Assembly: GCA_001897525.1 (NCBI GenBank)
Contig: MKTB01000033.1
Coordinates: 124,001-188,000, forward strand
Source: Bacteroidetes bacterium 43-16
GTDB taxonomy: Bacteria > Bacteroidota > Bacteroidia > Chitinophagales > Chitinophagaceae
Reading direction: 5' to 3'
Length of the DNA: 64,000 nt
Part shown: piece after piece, positions 17,492 to 26,849 of the stretch
Layout: the number at the start of each line of letters is the position of its first letter
How positions within the stretch are numbered: the stretch's first letter is position 1
Notes under the pieces: model-generated
What the model was told of the DNA's origin: nothing
What the model saw: only the letters and a program-made list of their open reading frames with translations
Database searches by the model: none
Program-made: the position numbers and the translations under genes

Positions 17492-19456
17492 TTAATCTTC
17501 TGAATCCTCCTCCAGTGCTTTTTCCATTTCTGAAAGTGCAATTTGCTCTATTTCTTCCTTGATAGTGGTGAAGTTTTTCATCACGATCATATTTGTCACA
17601 TCCCGAACAATCGGGATTGGTTTATAGGCTTTTTCCTCTTTATTTACGGCATCAAAATCATTTTGAATCATACAATGAAATGCTTTAAGCGGCATAGGTT
17701 GCTGGGGAGTATCTGCCAATACACCGGCGAACTCTCCAGAACTGAAATTGGCAATTTTTGATGGTGGGACAGCTGCTTCCAGTTGTTTAGATTTACTAAC
17801 GGAGGTATCAGTTCGATTAATGGAAAGACTTTGCCTGTCCTGCATAATACGACCAATTTGCTCACTTAAGCGTTTTGCTCCATCCCCTGTAACCTGGCCC
17901 GAAATAATACTACCGGCGATAGAGATAATAACTTCCGCCTGCTCCTTTCCATACTCTTTTATTAGCTGATTTATTGATTGGACTCCTAGAAGTACACATA
18001 TTAAATTACTTCTCCCTGTGGAAATTGTGGTGGTTACGTCTGCTACTATTGTAGGATATTCGTCAAAAATAAGCATACTTTTTAGCTTATTTTTCTTGTT
18101 TATGATCTTCAATAAACGGTTGACATATAATGACAGAACCGCACCGTAGGTTTGAATTTTCTGCGGATTATTCCCCAAACAAAGTACTTTGGGATACTCC
18201 GGGTTGTTTATGTCCAATTTGAAATCATCCCCCGAAAGAATGTAGTATATTGATGGAGAAGATAATGTTGCCAAAGCAATTTTAGCTGAAGCTATCTGTC
18301 CTTCCAACTGTTCAATTGCACCGTTCTGGAACGCCTGAATGTATACCGTAATTAATGAGCTCACCTCTGACTGCATATTTAACAAGGTGAACATTTTACT
18401 ATAGTCCAATTGGATGAATTCTATCACGTGTGGCAACGTACAGTACAAACCATCTTTGTACCTTCTAAGATACCAGATCACAGCAGTAACAAAATTTATT
18501 GCAGAATCCACGAAAAAATCGCCCTGCTTTTTTTGCCACGACCTATTCAGACCGTATAAAATAGTCTTGGCAGATTCGGATGCGTCGGTGATATCTTCCA
18601 TTGTTACGGGATCTAATGGATTGCACCTATGGCTCCTGGACAAGTCATCAAAATTGATAAAATAACACCCTGATTTATTCTTATATTTATGCTTGTTCTT
18701 TAGCCAATGGTTGTATGCAATTAACGATAGATCAGGGAATTTGAAATCGTAGACCAACATGGTGTATGGATCTGGTTTATTAAGAGCCTGGGTTATAAAA
18801 TGGCGAATACAAAATGCGGTCTTACCCGCTCCCGGACCGCCCTGAACGATCACACTTCGAAAAACGGCTGTGAAATTGATCCACGAATTTTTGGTCTTTC
18901 CTTTAAACCTATATTTTGCAGGAAGGTTGATCGAAAATTCATTTTCAATTAACCTTTCCTCCTGTGGGAATGTTTCATTATCCTCGTTAAAGATATCGTC
19001 AGCTAAGGCATCTCTTATGATCCGGCTTAGTAGTGTCCCCCCTGTTAAAATGAAGATGAAGCCCACTGATACGAAAACCATATATCCGATAAAGGGCGCA
19101 ACCGAATGTATCTTTCCAACCAGGATAAACCAGCTCAGAAAATACAATAACAAGCCGGGAATAATATACCGGAGTGTGGTTTTGTAATTTATATGCTCGC
19201 TCTTCTTTCCTTTTGCCCCAATGAGGGAGAGGATAAGAAAGCCTAGTGCAATTAACTTGGATTTGTGAAATGTTGCATACAATCCCGTCTGCACAATGTT
19301 ACCCAATACCTGATCCGAGAATGGCCAGGTAAGCCCAAATATTTTAAAAAATGGATAACAGTAATAATAAAAATGTAGTAATAAAATGAAGATGGCAATC
19401 CATCTTGTCATATCAATAATCTTCCTCAGCGCTTGTTCGTTCTCTCCTGTTGACAT
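17492..19456 (-). CDS. VirD4/TraG-type conjugative coupling protein
   Basis: A 654-residue type IV coupling protein, the inner-membrane ATPase that delivers the relaxase-DNA complex to the transfer channel. Four hydrophobic segments lie in residues 18-145. Walker A is GGPGAGKT (206-213), and a Walker B-like MLIFDEYPT lies near residue 463. A TraG/VirD4-type TTISTGRSN...GVQSINQL segment follows. It corresponds to MobC/TraG-type proteins of Bacteroidota elements. Genes run primase, relaxosome protein, relaxase, coupling protein leftward, with 18 bp between relaxase and this gene. A charged Glu/Asp tail ends the protein. Confidence 0.9.
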   Translation of the reverse strand: MSTGENEQALRKIIDMTRWIAIFILLLHFYYYCYPFFKIFGLTWPFSDQVLGNIVQTGLYATFHKSKLIALGFLILSLIGAKGKKSEHINYKTTLRYIIPGLLLYFLSWFILVGKIHSVAPFIGYMVFVSVGFIFILTGGTLLSRIIRDALADDIFNEDNETFPQEERLIENEFSINLPAKYRFKGKTKNSWINFTAVFRSVIVQGGPGAGKTAFCIRHFITQALNKPDPYTMLVYDFKFPDLSLIAYNHWLKNKHKYKNKSGCYFINFDDLSRSHRCNPLDPVTMEDITDASESAKTILYGLNRSWQKKQGDFFVDSAINFVTAVIWYLRRYKDGLYCTLPHVIEFIQLDYSKMFTLLNMQSEVSSLITVYIQAFQNGAIEQLEGQIASAKIALATLSSPSIYYILSGDDFKLDINNPEYPKVLCLGNNPQKIQTYGAVLSLYVNRLLKIINKKNKLKSMLIFDEYPTIVADVTTTISTGRSNLICVLLGVQSINQLIKEYGKEQAEVIISIAGSIISGQVTGDGAKRLSEQIGRIMQDRQSLSINRTDTSVSKSKQLEAAVPPSKIANFSSGEFAGVLADTPQQPMPLKAFHCMIQNDFDAVNKEEKAYKPIPIVRDVTNMIVMKNFTTIKEEIEQIALSEMEKALEEDSED

Positions 19457-19474
19457 GATATTGTGTTTTTAAAT

Positions 19475-20755
19475 TCAACTTATTTTTCTCTTCTTCTTAC
19501 GTTTTTTCTTTCGCCATTCATAAGGCACCGATGATGCAGCAAATTCATATTGTGTGAGCAGCTCCAGCAATGATTTCTCATTATTGAAGTTTTGTTGATT
19601 GGTGTCAAACCCACGATTTAATTTATCCGGTTGACTATATGGTTTTGATGTTGTAGCTATGGATTTATGAGGGGAAATTATTGCTCCGGGTATACCCTTA
19701 TCGGTTGCCAGGTGTATGCTTTCAAGTAAGGCTTTTGCACTGAATTGTTTGCCCAGAGCGCTACCATTAAACACACATTTTGTCTTCAGATCGACATAGG
19801 TAATACCATAAATTATCCCGTCCTTATTAAGTCGGGGAATGAGCCTGATACCTTCTCTATGCAATAACGCTTTAAGTTCCTGTAAGCTTTTGGGACGTTT
19901 GGATTTTAGCATAAAAGATATGCTCGTTTGTAGTCTTTTCTTGTACTGTTGCCTGGCTACATCATTTTTTACAAACAGCTTTTCGAGATTTTTAAGGGTG
20001 GGCCGATCATGAAAAAGACTGGCTTTTATTGGGGTTCCTACAGTTTCACCATCAGCGTCCAGTACCCGATATTGCAATCCATTGAAACGATATAAACGGC
20101 TTCCCTCCTCACCTCTTTCCGCATGGACGTTGTAAAGATTTAGCACTGCATTCAGTTCCGGCAAGGATGTAAATTTAAAGTTTGCCAGTACCTCCGCCAG
20201 AACATTTCCAATAGCCCTTTTGGTGTAAATTTTACCATACCGCACCTTTTTTGCGTCTACAGGTTTGAGAGAAAATAAATCCTTTTTATGATCCTCCGCT
20301 TTTACTAATCCATACTTTTTCTCCAGCTCAATACGGGCCGGTTCCGATTTTAAAATTCCCAGATGATGTAAAGAAATCCTGTCTGCATTCAGCGTAACAT
20401 TTGTAGTTACGATATGACAATGGTCATGGCCCGCATCGTTATGCCTATAAATAAGATAGGGTTGATCACCAAACCCGATCCTCTCCATATAATCCCTGGC
20501 GATACTCTCCATTTTTTCATTGGAAAGCTGCTCATCAGGGGAAAAATTGAGCGAAATATGGACGCTATTTACTGCTACATCTGGTCGTAAGGCAGCCACT
20601 TTTTCCAACATCTTTAACCTCAAATATGTATGAGATTCAACCCCAAATGGAAAATTTTCCATGGATAATAGTTTGGCTACTCCTTCTCCAATTTTGTTCT
20701 CATTGTATTGGAATGCTCTTCGTAAAGACTTCCCTGGCTTGATTATCGCAACCAT
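19475..20755 (-). CDS. Relaxase, MOBP-type (MobB-like)
   Basis: A 426-residue DNA strand transferase that nicks oriT and stays bound to the 5' end during transfer. The metal-binding triad appears as RHNDAGHDHCH (H105, H110, H112, H114), and Tyr17 (FQYNENK) is a candidate nucleophile. The N-terminal 170 residues form the relaxase domain; the rest is basic and ends in a Lys/Arg-rich run. The first 13 bp overlap the upstream relaxosome gene, which indicates translational coupling. Confidence 0.9.
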   Translation of the reverse strand: MVAIIKPGKSLRRAFQYNENKIGEGVAKLLSMENFPFGVESHTYLRLKMLEKVAALRPDVAVNSVHISLNFSPDEQLSNEKMESIARDYMERIGFGDQPYLIYRHNDAGHDHCHIVTTNVTLNADRISLHHLGILKSEPARIELEKKYGLVKAEDHKKDLFSLKPVDAKKVRYGKIYTKRAIGNVLAEVLANFKFTSLPELNAVLNLYNVHAERGEEGSRLYRFNGLQYRVLDADGETVGTPIKASLFHDRPTLKNLEKLFVKNDVARQQYKKRLQTSISFMLKSKRPKSLQELKALLHREGIRLIPRLNKDGIIYGITYVDLKTKCVFNGSALGKQFSAKALLESIHLATDKGIPGAIISPHKSIATTSKPYSQPDKLNRGFDTNQQNFNNEKSLLELLTQYEFAASSVPYEWRKKKRKKKRKIS

Positions 20756-21132
20756 TTTTGGGATGTCTTTTTTACGTATTCACTAATTGTTTCTATATGC
20801 AAATTGAGTATTTTCTTCTCCTTTTCATACAGATTGATCCATGCTTTTAATTCCGCTTTAGTATCAGAAATATGCAGCTTGTGAACCATTTGATTGTAAT
20901 TATTGGCTATACCATTAAGGTCTTTTTGCATACGGATCAGTACGAAAATTATCTCCTGTAACGAAGCATCACGTACCTCCGCAATCATCGGTTTGCCTAG
21001 GAGAATTTTGCGTACGTAAACGCTTAGTTTACGTTCTGTGGTTTGCTTAAATTGTTTTTGAATGGCCGCATATTCTGGTTCAGATACGCGCACTGTAAGC
21101 CATTTTAGCCTGTTGTTTTTTTCTTCTTTCAT
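20743..21132 (-). CDS. Relaxosome accessory protein (MobA/MobC-like)
   Basis: A 129-residue protein with an N-terminal ribbon-helix-helix-like segment (KWLTVRVSEPEYAAIQKQF) and the later ELKAWINLYEKEKKIL helix, typical of small mobilization proteins that bind oriT and help the relaxase. ATG at 21132 is preferred over the GTG at 21135. It overlaps the relaxase gene and follows the candidate oriT region. Confidence 0.85.
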   Translation of the reverse strand: MKEEKNNRLKWLTVRVSEPEYAAIQKQFKQTTERKLSVYVRKILLGKPMIAEVRDASLQEIIFVLIRMQKDLNGIANNYNQMVHKLHISDTKAELKAWINLYEKEKKILNLHIETISEYVKKTSQKWLR

Positions 21133-21331
21133 CACTTTATCGTTTTCACTGTTTATTCTTCAACATGCCTTTAGGCAAATACCCACGAGTTCCGAGTCAG
21201 GGTATAAAAATCCCGAATGTGCAACATCGGTTCATCTTGCCGTTTCCGGCAGGTGCAGGGAAACCCCTTAATCTTAATTTATCCCAGATCATAAATTTGG
21301 ATAGATCAAGCCTATTATATTGGTAATATTG
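21133..21331. other. Candidate oriT region
   Basis: A 199-bp gap without a gene directly upstream of the relaxosome and relaxase genes, where oriT usually lies in such elements. It holds two small inverted repeats: TGCCT-TT-AGGCA near 21162-21173 and TGCCG (21238-21242) with CGGCA (21247-21251), followed by a GC-rich GGTGCAGGGAAACCCC. It is distinctly richer in GC than the neighbouring spacers. No nick site can be assigned from sequence alone. Confidence 0.45.
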
Positions 21332-22216
21332 TTATTTGAGTTTGGTGCTGTAACCAGGACGACATAAAAAGGCATTTATGTCTTCGTAATTTTCAAATAA
21401 GCTACGCTTATCTTCTGCCCCTGGGATTAGGGATTTAATTTCTTCAGTATTTCTATCTCCGGGTTCATTATTGTCAAGATATAAATGAACGTTAGAATAG
21501 TTTTTCATCTGCTCGATAGATACTGTTACAAATGATAAACTGTTAAGAATAAGAAAATCAAAATCAATTGGCATATCGGATGCTTTCATGATCGTAATAA
21601 AAGACAGGAAGTCCATAAATCCTTCGAATACGCATAAGGTATCGAATGAATTTTTAACATGCGTAAAAAACTTAGGAGAACTGCTGCCCTTGAAATGGGC
21701 AGACCTCAATTCGTAACCACCGGCATCGGTCTGAAAGCCGAGGGCATAAAATGTCTTTCCGCCATTGGTATAGGTAACTTCTTTAAGAAATTGTTTGGCA
21801 ATTGAAATGGGAATGCGTCTTTTGGAAATATATGTAAGTAAACCTGGAGCTGTCAGGTCTTTTACTTCTAAAACCTCAATCTTTGGAGCTTCTTTTTCTT
21901 TACTATTACTTGGCTGAATAAACTTGGTTACAGGAAATTCATCATTTGCTACTAATGCTAAGAATTCGCCAATTGTACTGTTATTGTATTTAATACCAAA
22001 ATCAATCAGGCTTCCTCCTTTGCCTTCTCCAAAATCATACCACCGGTTGATGCGCCTGTTCACTTTAAAGGATGGGGTACCCTCATCCCTGAAAGGAGAA
22101 TAATACCAATAGTCATTCCCCCGGATTTTGGCGGGTTCATAGCCGAGTTTTGCGAGGTAGGAAACCATGTCAATTTCCCGAACCTGTTCGCAGGTCATTT
22201 TTTGTTTCTTTTCCAT
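21332..22216 (-). CDS. Toprim-domain primase of the mobile element
   Basis: A 294-residue protein. The N-terminal part (YLAKLGYEPAKIRGNDYWYY, SPFRDEGTPSFKVN, WYDFGEGKGGSLIDF) is the CHC2 primase zinc-finger fold but lacks the usual cysteines. The C-terminal half is a Toprim domain with the motifs CVFEGFMDFLSF and VHLYLDNNEPGD, whose Glu and Asp bind the catalytic metals. Such short DnaG-like proteins accompany mobilization genes in Bacteroidota and probably prime complementary strand synthesis after transfer. It is first in the leftward mob block. Confidence 0.88.
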   Translation of the reverse strand: MEKKQKMTCEQVREIDMVSYLAKLGYEPAKIRGNDYWYYSPFRDEGTPSFKVNRRINRWYDFGEGKGGSLIDFGIKYNNSTIGEFLALVANDEFPVTKFIQPSNSKEKEAPKIEVLEVKDLTAPGLLTYISKRRIPISIAKQFLKEVTYTNGGKTFYALGFQTDAGGYELRSAHFKGSSSPKFFTHVKNSFDTLCVFEGFMDFLSFITIMKASDMPIDFDFLILNSLSFVTVSIEQMKNYSNVHLYLDNNEPGDRNTEEIKSLIPGAEDKRSLFENYEDINAFLCRPGYSTKLK

Positions 22217-22295
22217 ACTACAATGATTTAAAATTTATCCACTTCACTTGAAACAATGTGATACAAAGTTACAATGCAATTTTTTTGAAAACGAT

Positions 22296-22316
22296 CTTAG
22301 CTAAATTCTAGCTAAG
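22296..22316. promoter_or_regulatory. Palindromic candidate operator between divergent genes
   Basis: CTTAGCTA (22296-22303), spacer AATTC, TAGCTAAG (22309-22316) is a perfect inverted repeat lying between the divergent primase and the 88-residue gene. It precedes a near-consensus -7 box (GAACTTTG) for the rightward gene. Likely a binding site for a dimeric regulator. Confidence 0.5.
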
Positions 22317-22362
22317 TAAAATTCAAGCACAATACTGAACTTTGTAAAAAAGAAATATCGTT

Positions 22363-22629
22363 ATGGAAGTGAAGGATTTGAAATGGGTTTACGATACAGT
22401 ATTGTCGGGACCTGGGATGGACGAGACCGTAAAACTAAATTTTAGCGCAAGCAGAAAACTGATCTTGCTGCTTACAGAAGTGATCCTGATCGGAACAACT
22501 ATTAAAGGAAATGCTCTTTTGGAAAGTATTGACAAAGAACTGATCAAGGAGCTTGACGCACTTCGGACAGACTTTTTGGAAAAAGCAAAGTTGAGCAAGC
22601 TAAATAACCAGCTAAAAGCCCTGGTCTAA
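22363..22629 (+). CDS. Small helical protein of mobile elements (88 residues)
   Basis: A mostly helical 88-residue protein with heptad-like Leu/Ile spacing (SRKLILLLTEVILIG, then LLESIDKELIKELDALR). No catalytic motif is present. I believe homologues occur beside mob genes in other Bacteroidota elements, but I cannot name a family. Its own promoter region carries the 22296 palindrome and it has a strong terminator, so it is an independently controlled gene. Confidence 0.6.
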   Translation: MEVKDLKWVYDTVLSGPGMDETVKLNFSASRKLILLLTEVILIGTTIKGNALLESIDKELIKELDALRTDFLEKAKLSKLNNQLKALV

Positions 22630-22633
22630 ATTT

Positions 22634-22659
22634 AAGGAAGCAATTTGCTTCCTTTTTTT
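22634..22659 (+). terminator. Rho-independent terminator
   Basis: GGAAGCAA (22636-22643) and TTGCTTCC (22645-22652) form a stem with a one-base loop core, followed by seven T. It ends the 88-residue gene. Confidence 0.85.
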
Positions 22660-22997
22660 GTAACTATCCCGAATGAATTAAAATTCCCGTTCAGCGGAAA
22701 AATCAGCAGATTCAGTAAGAGATTTAGCAGGTTCAGCTTTTTCAACCCCTCTCAATAGCTGTTATCGGGCAATCCATACCTATTTTTGATGATATCGTTC
22801 CCGCTACATTAAAGAGAAGCCAACAGCCAAAATTGTATAAGCCATTTACTTTCCCGTTAAATGAATTATCGTATTTATAATAAGAGCTATGCGAACCTAT
22901 GTTTTGATATATGAGTTATTTCCTCCATAGTTGAAGGGCATTGGTAGCTTGATGCTATCTGGGGTGAATTATATTATCTAATTCAAATTTACAAATC
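22660..22997. other. Intergenic stretch without gene
   Basis: About 340 bp between the mob-linked gene and the lipoprotein gene. I see no ORF, RNA gene or strong repeat in it; the promoter of the lipoprotein gene should lie near its right end. Confidence 0.4.
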
Positions 22998-24458
22998 ATG
23001 AAAAGAAAGTATTTTATGCTGGCTATCACCGTATTGATAGCGGCAACAGGTTGTCATAAACCTCTTCAGGACAACCAAATCGAAAATGACCAGCTTGCTA
23101 AAAAAGCTGGTTTGAAAAATATAACAGTAGACTGTACACCGATCACCTTATCGGGCAGCATTACTAGCAATACAACCTTACTGACAGGGAAGACTTACTT
23201 GCTTGACGGCATCGTAGATGTCAAGGGGGCAACATTAACTATCCAGCCTGGTACCCTGATCTTAGGTAAGTCGTCGGTAGAGTCTGCGCTCGTCATCGAC
23301 AAAACAGGACAGATCAATGCTGTGGGAACCGCGACAAGCCCGATTGTGTTTACAAGCGACAAAGCCCCTGGTTCACGGACTGCAGGCGACTGGTTGGGTG
23401 TATTTGTGTTTGGCAATGCGCCAAACAACCAATCCAATTCTCTTGCGTTTACTCTAGGCAGCAATAGTTATACCGCAGGGGGAACAACATCTGCCAGTAG
23501 CGCGGGCAGCCTCCAGTTTGTTCAGATCCATTTCGCGGGTAAAGGAAATTCCGCAGGTGACAGGCTGACCCAAAGTGCATTAGTTATGGCTAGTGTTGGC
23601 AGCGGCATGACGATCCGTAATATCCAACTTACCAATTCCAAATATGATGGCCTTGGCGTTTATGGTGGCCTTGTTGGCGTGAAGGAAGTTTTCAGCTACA
23701 AATCTGGACGTATTGAGTTCCCAATTAGCCAGGGCTATAGAGGAAACATGCAATCCTTGTTCGGCTACAAGGATAACGTAAGCACTACAACGACTAATTT
23801 ACCAGTGATGGATATAACAAATAACCTCGTGGGTAGTGACAACGCCCCTTATACCTATCCTACAATATCAAATGCAAGTTTATTGGGAGGTACCTATTGC
23901 AGTGGCAGTGATGCCGATTACGACCGCGGGATTGAAATCCGACTAAATGGAAATGCGCAAATCTATAACTCTGTGATAGAGGGCTTCCCTCAACATGCAT
24001 TGTATCTAAATGGGGCAAATATTATTACTAAGACAAAAGCTACTACAGACCGATTGATCTTCTCATTTAGTTCATTTCGAAATTCAGGAGTTAATCCATA
24101 CGCGAGTAATCCTGGTAATTGGCAATTGGCGGGTGGATGTGTAGATGTTCCAAATGGCAAGCTCACAATGCAGGACTGGATAGATGGATCAACTTCACTC
24201 TGTGGGCAATCAGGTAATCAACTTACACTCATTGCAACCGGATATGATAATAGCACACTTTGCGGAAATAAATGCAGTTCGTTTCCACATCTTTATTTAG
24301 ATGAAATGACTACTGACCTTGATGCGCCTGACTATGGTATCCTATCGGGCTTTTTTGATCAACCCGATTATAGGGGAGCATTGCAGTCCTCTGCTAATAC
24401 CTGGCTGACAAGCGGATGGATTGACTTCTGCTCGCTGACAAGAGATTATTGCCAATAA
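22998..24458 (+). CDS. Secreted lipoprotein with predicted beta-helix
   Basis: A 486-residue protein with a signal peptide ending in the lipobox AATGC (Cys19). The body has features of a right-handed parallel beta-helix: ITLSGSITSNTTLLTGKTYL, VDVKGATLTIQPGT, and repeats of short Gly/Asn-turn strands. This resembles the T9SS-linked 'pectate-lyase-like' surface lipoproteins of Bacteroidota, although no sorting domain is present at the C-terminus. Two Cys pairs near residues 300 and 400 may form disulfides. It is likely exported to the outer membrane surface. Its role is unknown, and it is followed by a convergent hairpin. Confidence 0.75.
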   Translation: MKRKYFMLAITVLIAATGCHKPLQDNQIENDQLAKKAGLKNITVDCTPITLSGSITSNTTLLTGKTYLLDGIVDVKGATLTIQPGTLILGKSSVESALVIDKTGQINAVGTATSPIVFTSDKAPGSRTAGDWLGVFVFGNAPNNQSNSLAFTLGSNSYTAGGTTSASSAGSLQFVQIHFAGKGNSAGDRLTQSALVMASVGSGMTIRNIQLTNSKYDGLGVYGGLVGVKEVFSYKSGRIEFPISQGYRGNMQSLFGYKDNVSTTTTNLPVMDITNNLVGSDNAPYTYPTISNASLLGGTYCSGSDADYDRGIEIRLNGNAQIYNSVIEGFPQHALYLNGANIITKTKATTDRLIFSFSSFRNSGVNPYASNPGNWQLAGGCVDVPNGKLTMQDWIDGSTSLCGQSGNQLTLIATGYDNSTLCGNKCSSFPHLYLDEMTTDLDAPDYGILSGFFDQPDYRGALQSSANTWLTSGWIDFCSLTRDYCQ

Positions 24459-24465
24459 AATAAAT

Positions 24466-24495
24466 TAGGCAGCTTCCTGGAAAGGGTGCTGCCTA
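24466..24495. terminator. Hairpin between convergent genes
   Basis: TAGGCAGC (24466-24473) pairs with GCTGCCTA (24488-24495). Confidence 0.65.
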
Positions 24496-24532
24496 TCATT
24501 CACCATAGAAGTGATCATGAAAAAGTATTACT

Positions 24533-26827
24533 TTATCGTAACAAATGCAATTCCCCTTTCAGATTAGTTTGTGTTCTATCAGGCATGCTCAGCAATATAG
24601 TATAATAGTAAACTCCGGCATCGCATGCTACACCGTTAAAATTTCCATCCCAACCGTTGTTGTTTTCTTTATAAAGGTATACTGCCTGACCATATCGGTT
24701 ATAGATATCAAACTTTAAAATCTTCCAATTTCCTTGGGGAATTGAGAAAACATCATTTTTGCCATCGCTATTCGGGGTAAAGGCATTGGGTAAAACGATA
24801 TGGTTATTATAATCCACCTGTACATCAACAAATGCCGTATCCTGGCATCCATATTCATTCCTGCCAACTACAGTATATTTTGTACGCTCTTCGGGTTTTG
24901 CGATAACCTCGGTGCTGGAGTGAACATTTAAAGAGCTGGCCGGAGTCCAGGAATAATTCATCCCCCCACTGGCGGTTAGTAAAATCCCTTCCCCAAAACT
25001 GATGTTTGCACTTGGCGGCTCTATTGATATATCTGGAGCAGGATAGGCTGTTAGCTGCACGGTGATTGTGGTATCACAACTACCATCCATGGAAATCTTA
25101 ACTTTATAACCACCTTCATCCAAATTTGTCGTTTCATGGTAGCTTTTATTGGCACCTGCATAAGTCTTACCTCCAAAGGGGGTATAAACTTCCATATCAA
25201 ACTTATCTCCCATTTGACTTCCTGCTTTTAAAATAATCAGCCCGGGACAGCCATACTGCACCTGCAATATTTTAGGCATCTTACTGAACCGGACATCAAA
25301 GCTGTCCACGTAGGTAATACACTCCCTGTTATATCTCACCCAATACCTTCCTGTTTCGGTTATTGTTATGGCTGAGTCGGCCGAACCTGTGCTCCACTCA
25401 ATACAGGAAACATTAGAAGGCGCTTTTAAAACCGTATCACTTTTAAAGCAGGCATTAACAAGCAACGGCGTGGTTGTAATAGTATCCAAAGACCCTGTCG
25501 GTGGCAAGACCATTTCATAAGGAAAGTTAGTTCTACCACTAGATATACTCATTCCATTGACTGTATTGTAGATGGCATTGATGCTGGGATTGCAGGCTAT
25601 CCCCGGTAAATTAGGTTGCCGGATCAAATGAATGGCCATACCAACACCCCCGCCAGGACATACCTGTTCCTGACCATTAGTTAAATACAGCCTTCCGTCT
25701 TTCCCTAATCTCATAGCTCCCATGAAAGTTATTTGAGGAGGACAAAAGGGCCCCCATCGTAGCGCTATAGGGTTGGACAGAACCAACGTTTTACTGTTCA
25801 CTATATCAGTAGTATTTCCAGCCATTAAATCAAACTGGTAAACATTGTGATCCGTTTGCCAATATGGCTGATTAGGATATGATGCTGGAAGATTGTAAAG
25901 CGCATATAGCTTTGAATTGTCCGGAGAGAAGGCAAGTCCATAAATCACATTTCCACTTTCAAATAATTTATCTTCACTAACCTTACCCGAACATTTATCC
26001 AAATGAAAAAGTTCTATTCCGCCTTGGTAATTAAAAAGGTCATTTTTAGCGACTGGGATGCCCAGCATTTTACCATTTGGAGAAACGACCAGCTCATGAG
26101 TATCATATTCCCCTAGCTGCATCTGGCCAGCGACTGAAACTACCGGATTGGTCGATAAGCCATTTTGGTCAACTTTAAAGGCCAAAAATTGGTTATAGAT
26201 CTTGTGACGAGTTACCAGCCAGATACCATCACATCCCTGTATAGCCGCCAATAGACTTCCATGTATTGAATTGTAGGCGTAATGTAGTACATTCTTTTGC
26301 CCCGGCACGATATTCCCTTTCCCATTGTTCAATGTCATATCAAACAGGCAATAGATCAGTCCCCCATTTCTTACATAAAAAATGTAGTATTGATTTGGAT
26401 TGCCGGGGTGCGGAATAACCATTGGCCGGTCATAAGCCATATCCGATTCCGATAAGAACTCCGTACCCTGAATAGGCTCTTCATCCCGATCAAAAAGGCA
26501 TGGTGCCGGTATACTATAGCCCATCCCCATATAATTTGCAATAGCGGTATATTTTTTGACTATGAAGAGCAGTTCTCCATTTGCATTGCAAACCGCCTGT
26601 GAAAAATCATATTTATTTTCGCTCCGGGGCATAAAGGTCTGTGAAGTATTGGACATCAAAGTTCCGTTTAGGTACCTATCGTCCAGCAATAATGGCGGAT
26701 TGTGGTTAAAGTTTAATGAATAGTTTCTGCCAAAGGTCCAGATGTTATTTTCACCCTGGCCGTATAATCTAGCCAGGCTACTTAATAGCAAGGCTATCAT
26801 GATCGAACATAATTTATACTTTTTCAT
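24533..26827 (-). CDS. T9SS type B sorting-domain protein (gliding-motility C-terminal domain)
   Basis: A 764-residue secreted protein. Start 26827 (MKKYKLCSIMIALLLSSLARLYG) gives a good signal peptide; the upstream in-frame start adds 17 residues before it. Residues about 30-450 contain repeated short beta segments of a beta-propeller-like surface region (PNGKMLGIPVA, FSPDNSKLYALY). Ig/PKD-like domains follow (WSTGSADSAITITETGRYWVRY, LTASGGMNYSWTP). The C-terminus is the type B sorting domain: LPNAFTPNSDGKNDVF, IYNRYGQAVY, WDGNFNGVACDAGVYYY. It should be exported by the type IX secretion system and attached to or released from the cell surface. It lies 22 bp downstream of the next T9SS gene and is probably co-transcribed with it. 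Confidence 0.88.
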   Translation of the reverse strand: MKKYKLCSIMIALLLSSLARLYGQGENNIWTFGRNYSLNFNHNPPLLLDDRYLNGTLMSNTSQTFMPRSENKYDFSQAVCNANGELLFIVKKYTAIANYMGMGYSIPAPCLFDRDEEPIQGTEFLSESDMAYDRPMVIPHPGNPNQYYIFYVRNGGLIYCLFDMTLNNGKGNIVPGQKNVLHYAYNSIHGSLLAAIQGCDGIWLVTRHKIYNQFLAFKVDQNGLSTNPVVSVAGQMQLGEYDTHELVVSPNGKMLGIPVAKNDLFNYQGGIELFHLDKCSGKVSEDKLFESGNVIYGLAFSPDNSKLYALYNLPASYPNQPYWQTDHNVYQFDLMAGNTTDIVNSKTLVLSNPIALRWGPFCPPQITFMGAMRLGKDGRLYLTNGQEQVCPGGGVGMAIHLIRQPNLPGIACNPSINAIYNTVNGMSISSGRTNFPYEMVLPPTGSLDTITTTPLLVNACFKSDTVLKAPSNVSCIEWSTGSADSAITITETGRYWVRYNRECITYVDSFDVRFSKMPKILQVQYGCPGLIILKAGSQMGDKFDMEVYTPFGGKTYAGANKSYHETTNLDEGGYKVKISMDGSCDTTITVQLTAYPAPDISIEPPSANISFGEGILLTASGGMNYSWTPASSLNVHSSTEVIAKPEERTKYTVVGRNEYGCQDTAFVDVQVDYNNHIVLPNAFTPNSDGKNDVFSIPQGNWKILKFDIYNRYGQAVYLYKENNNGWDGNFNGVACDAGVYYYTILLSMPDRTQTNLKGELHLLR

Positions 26828-26849
26828 GATACTTAAATTTAGATGGTTA

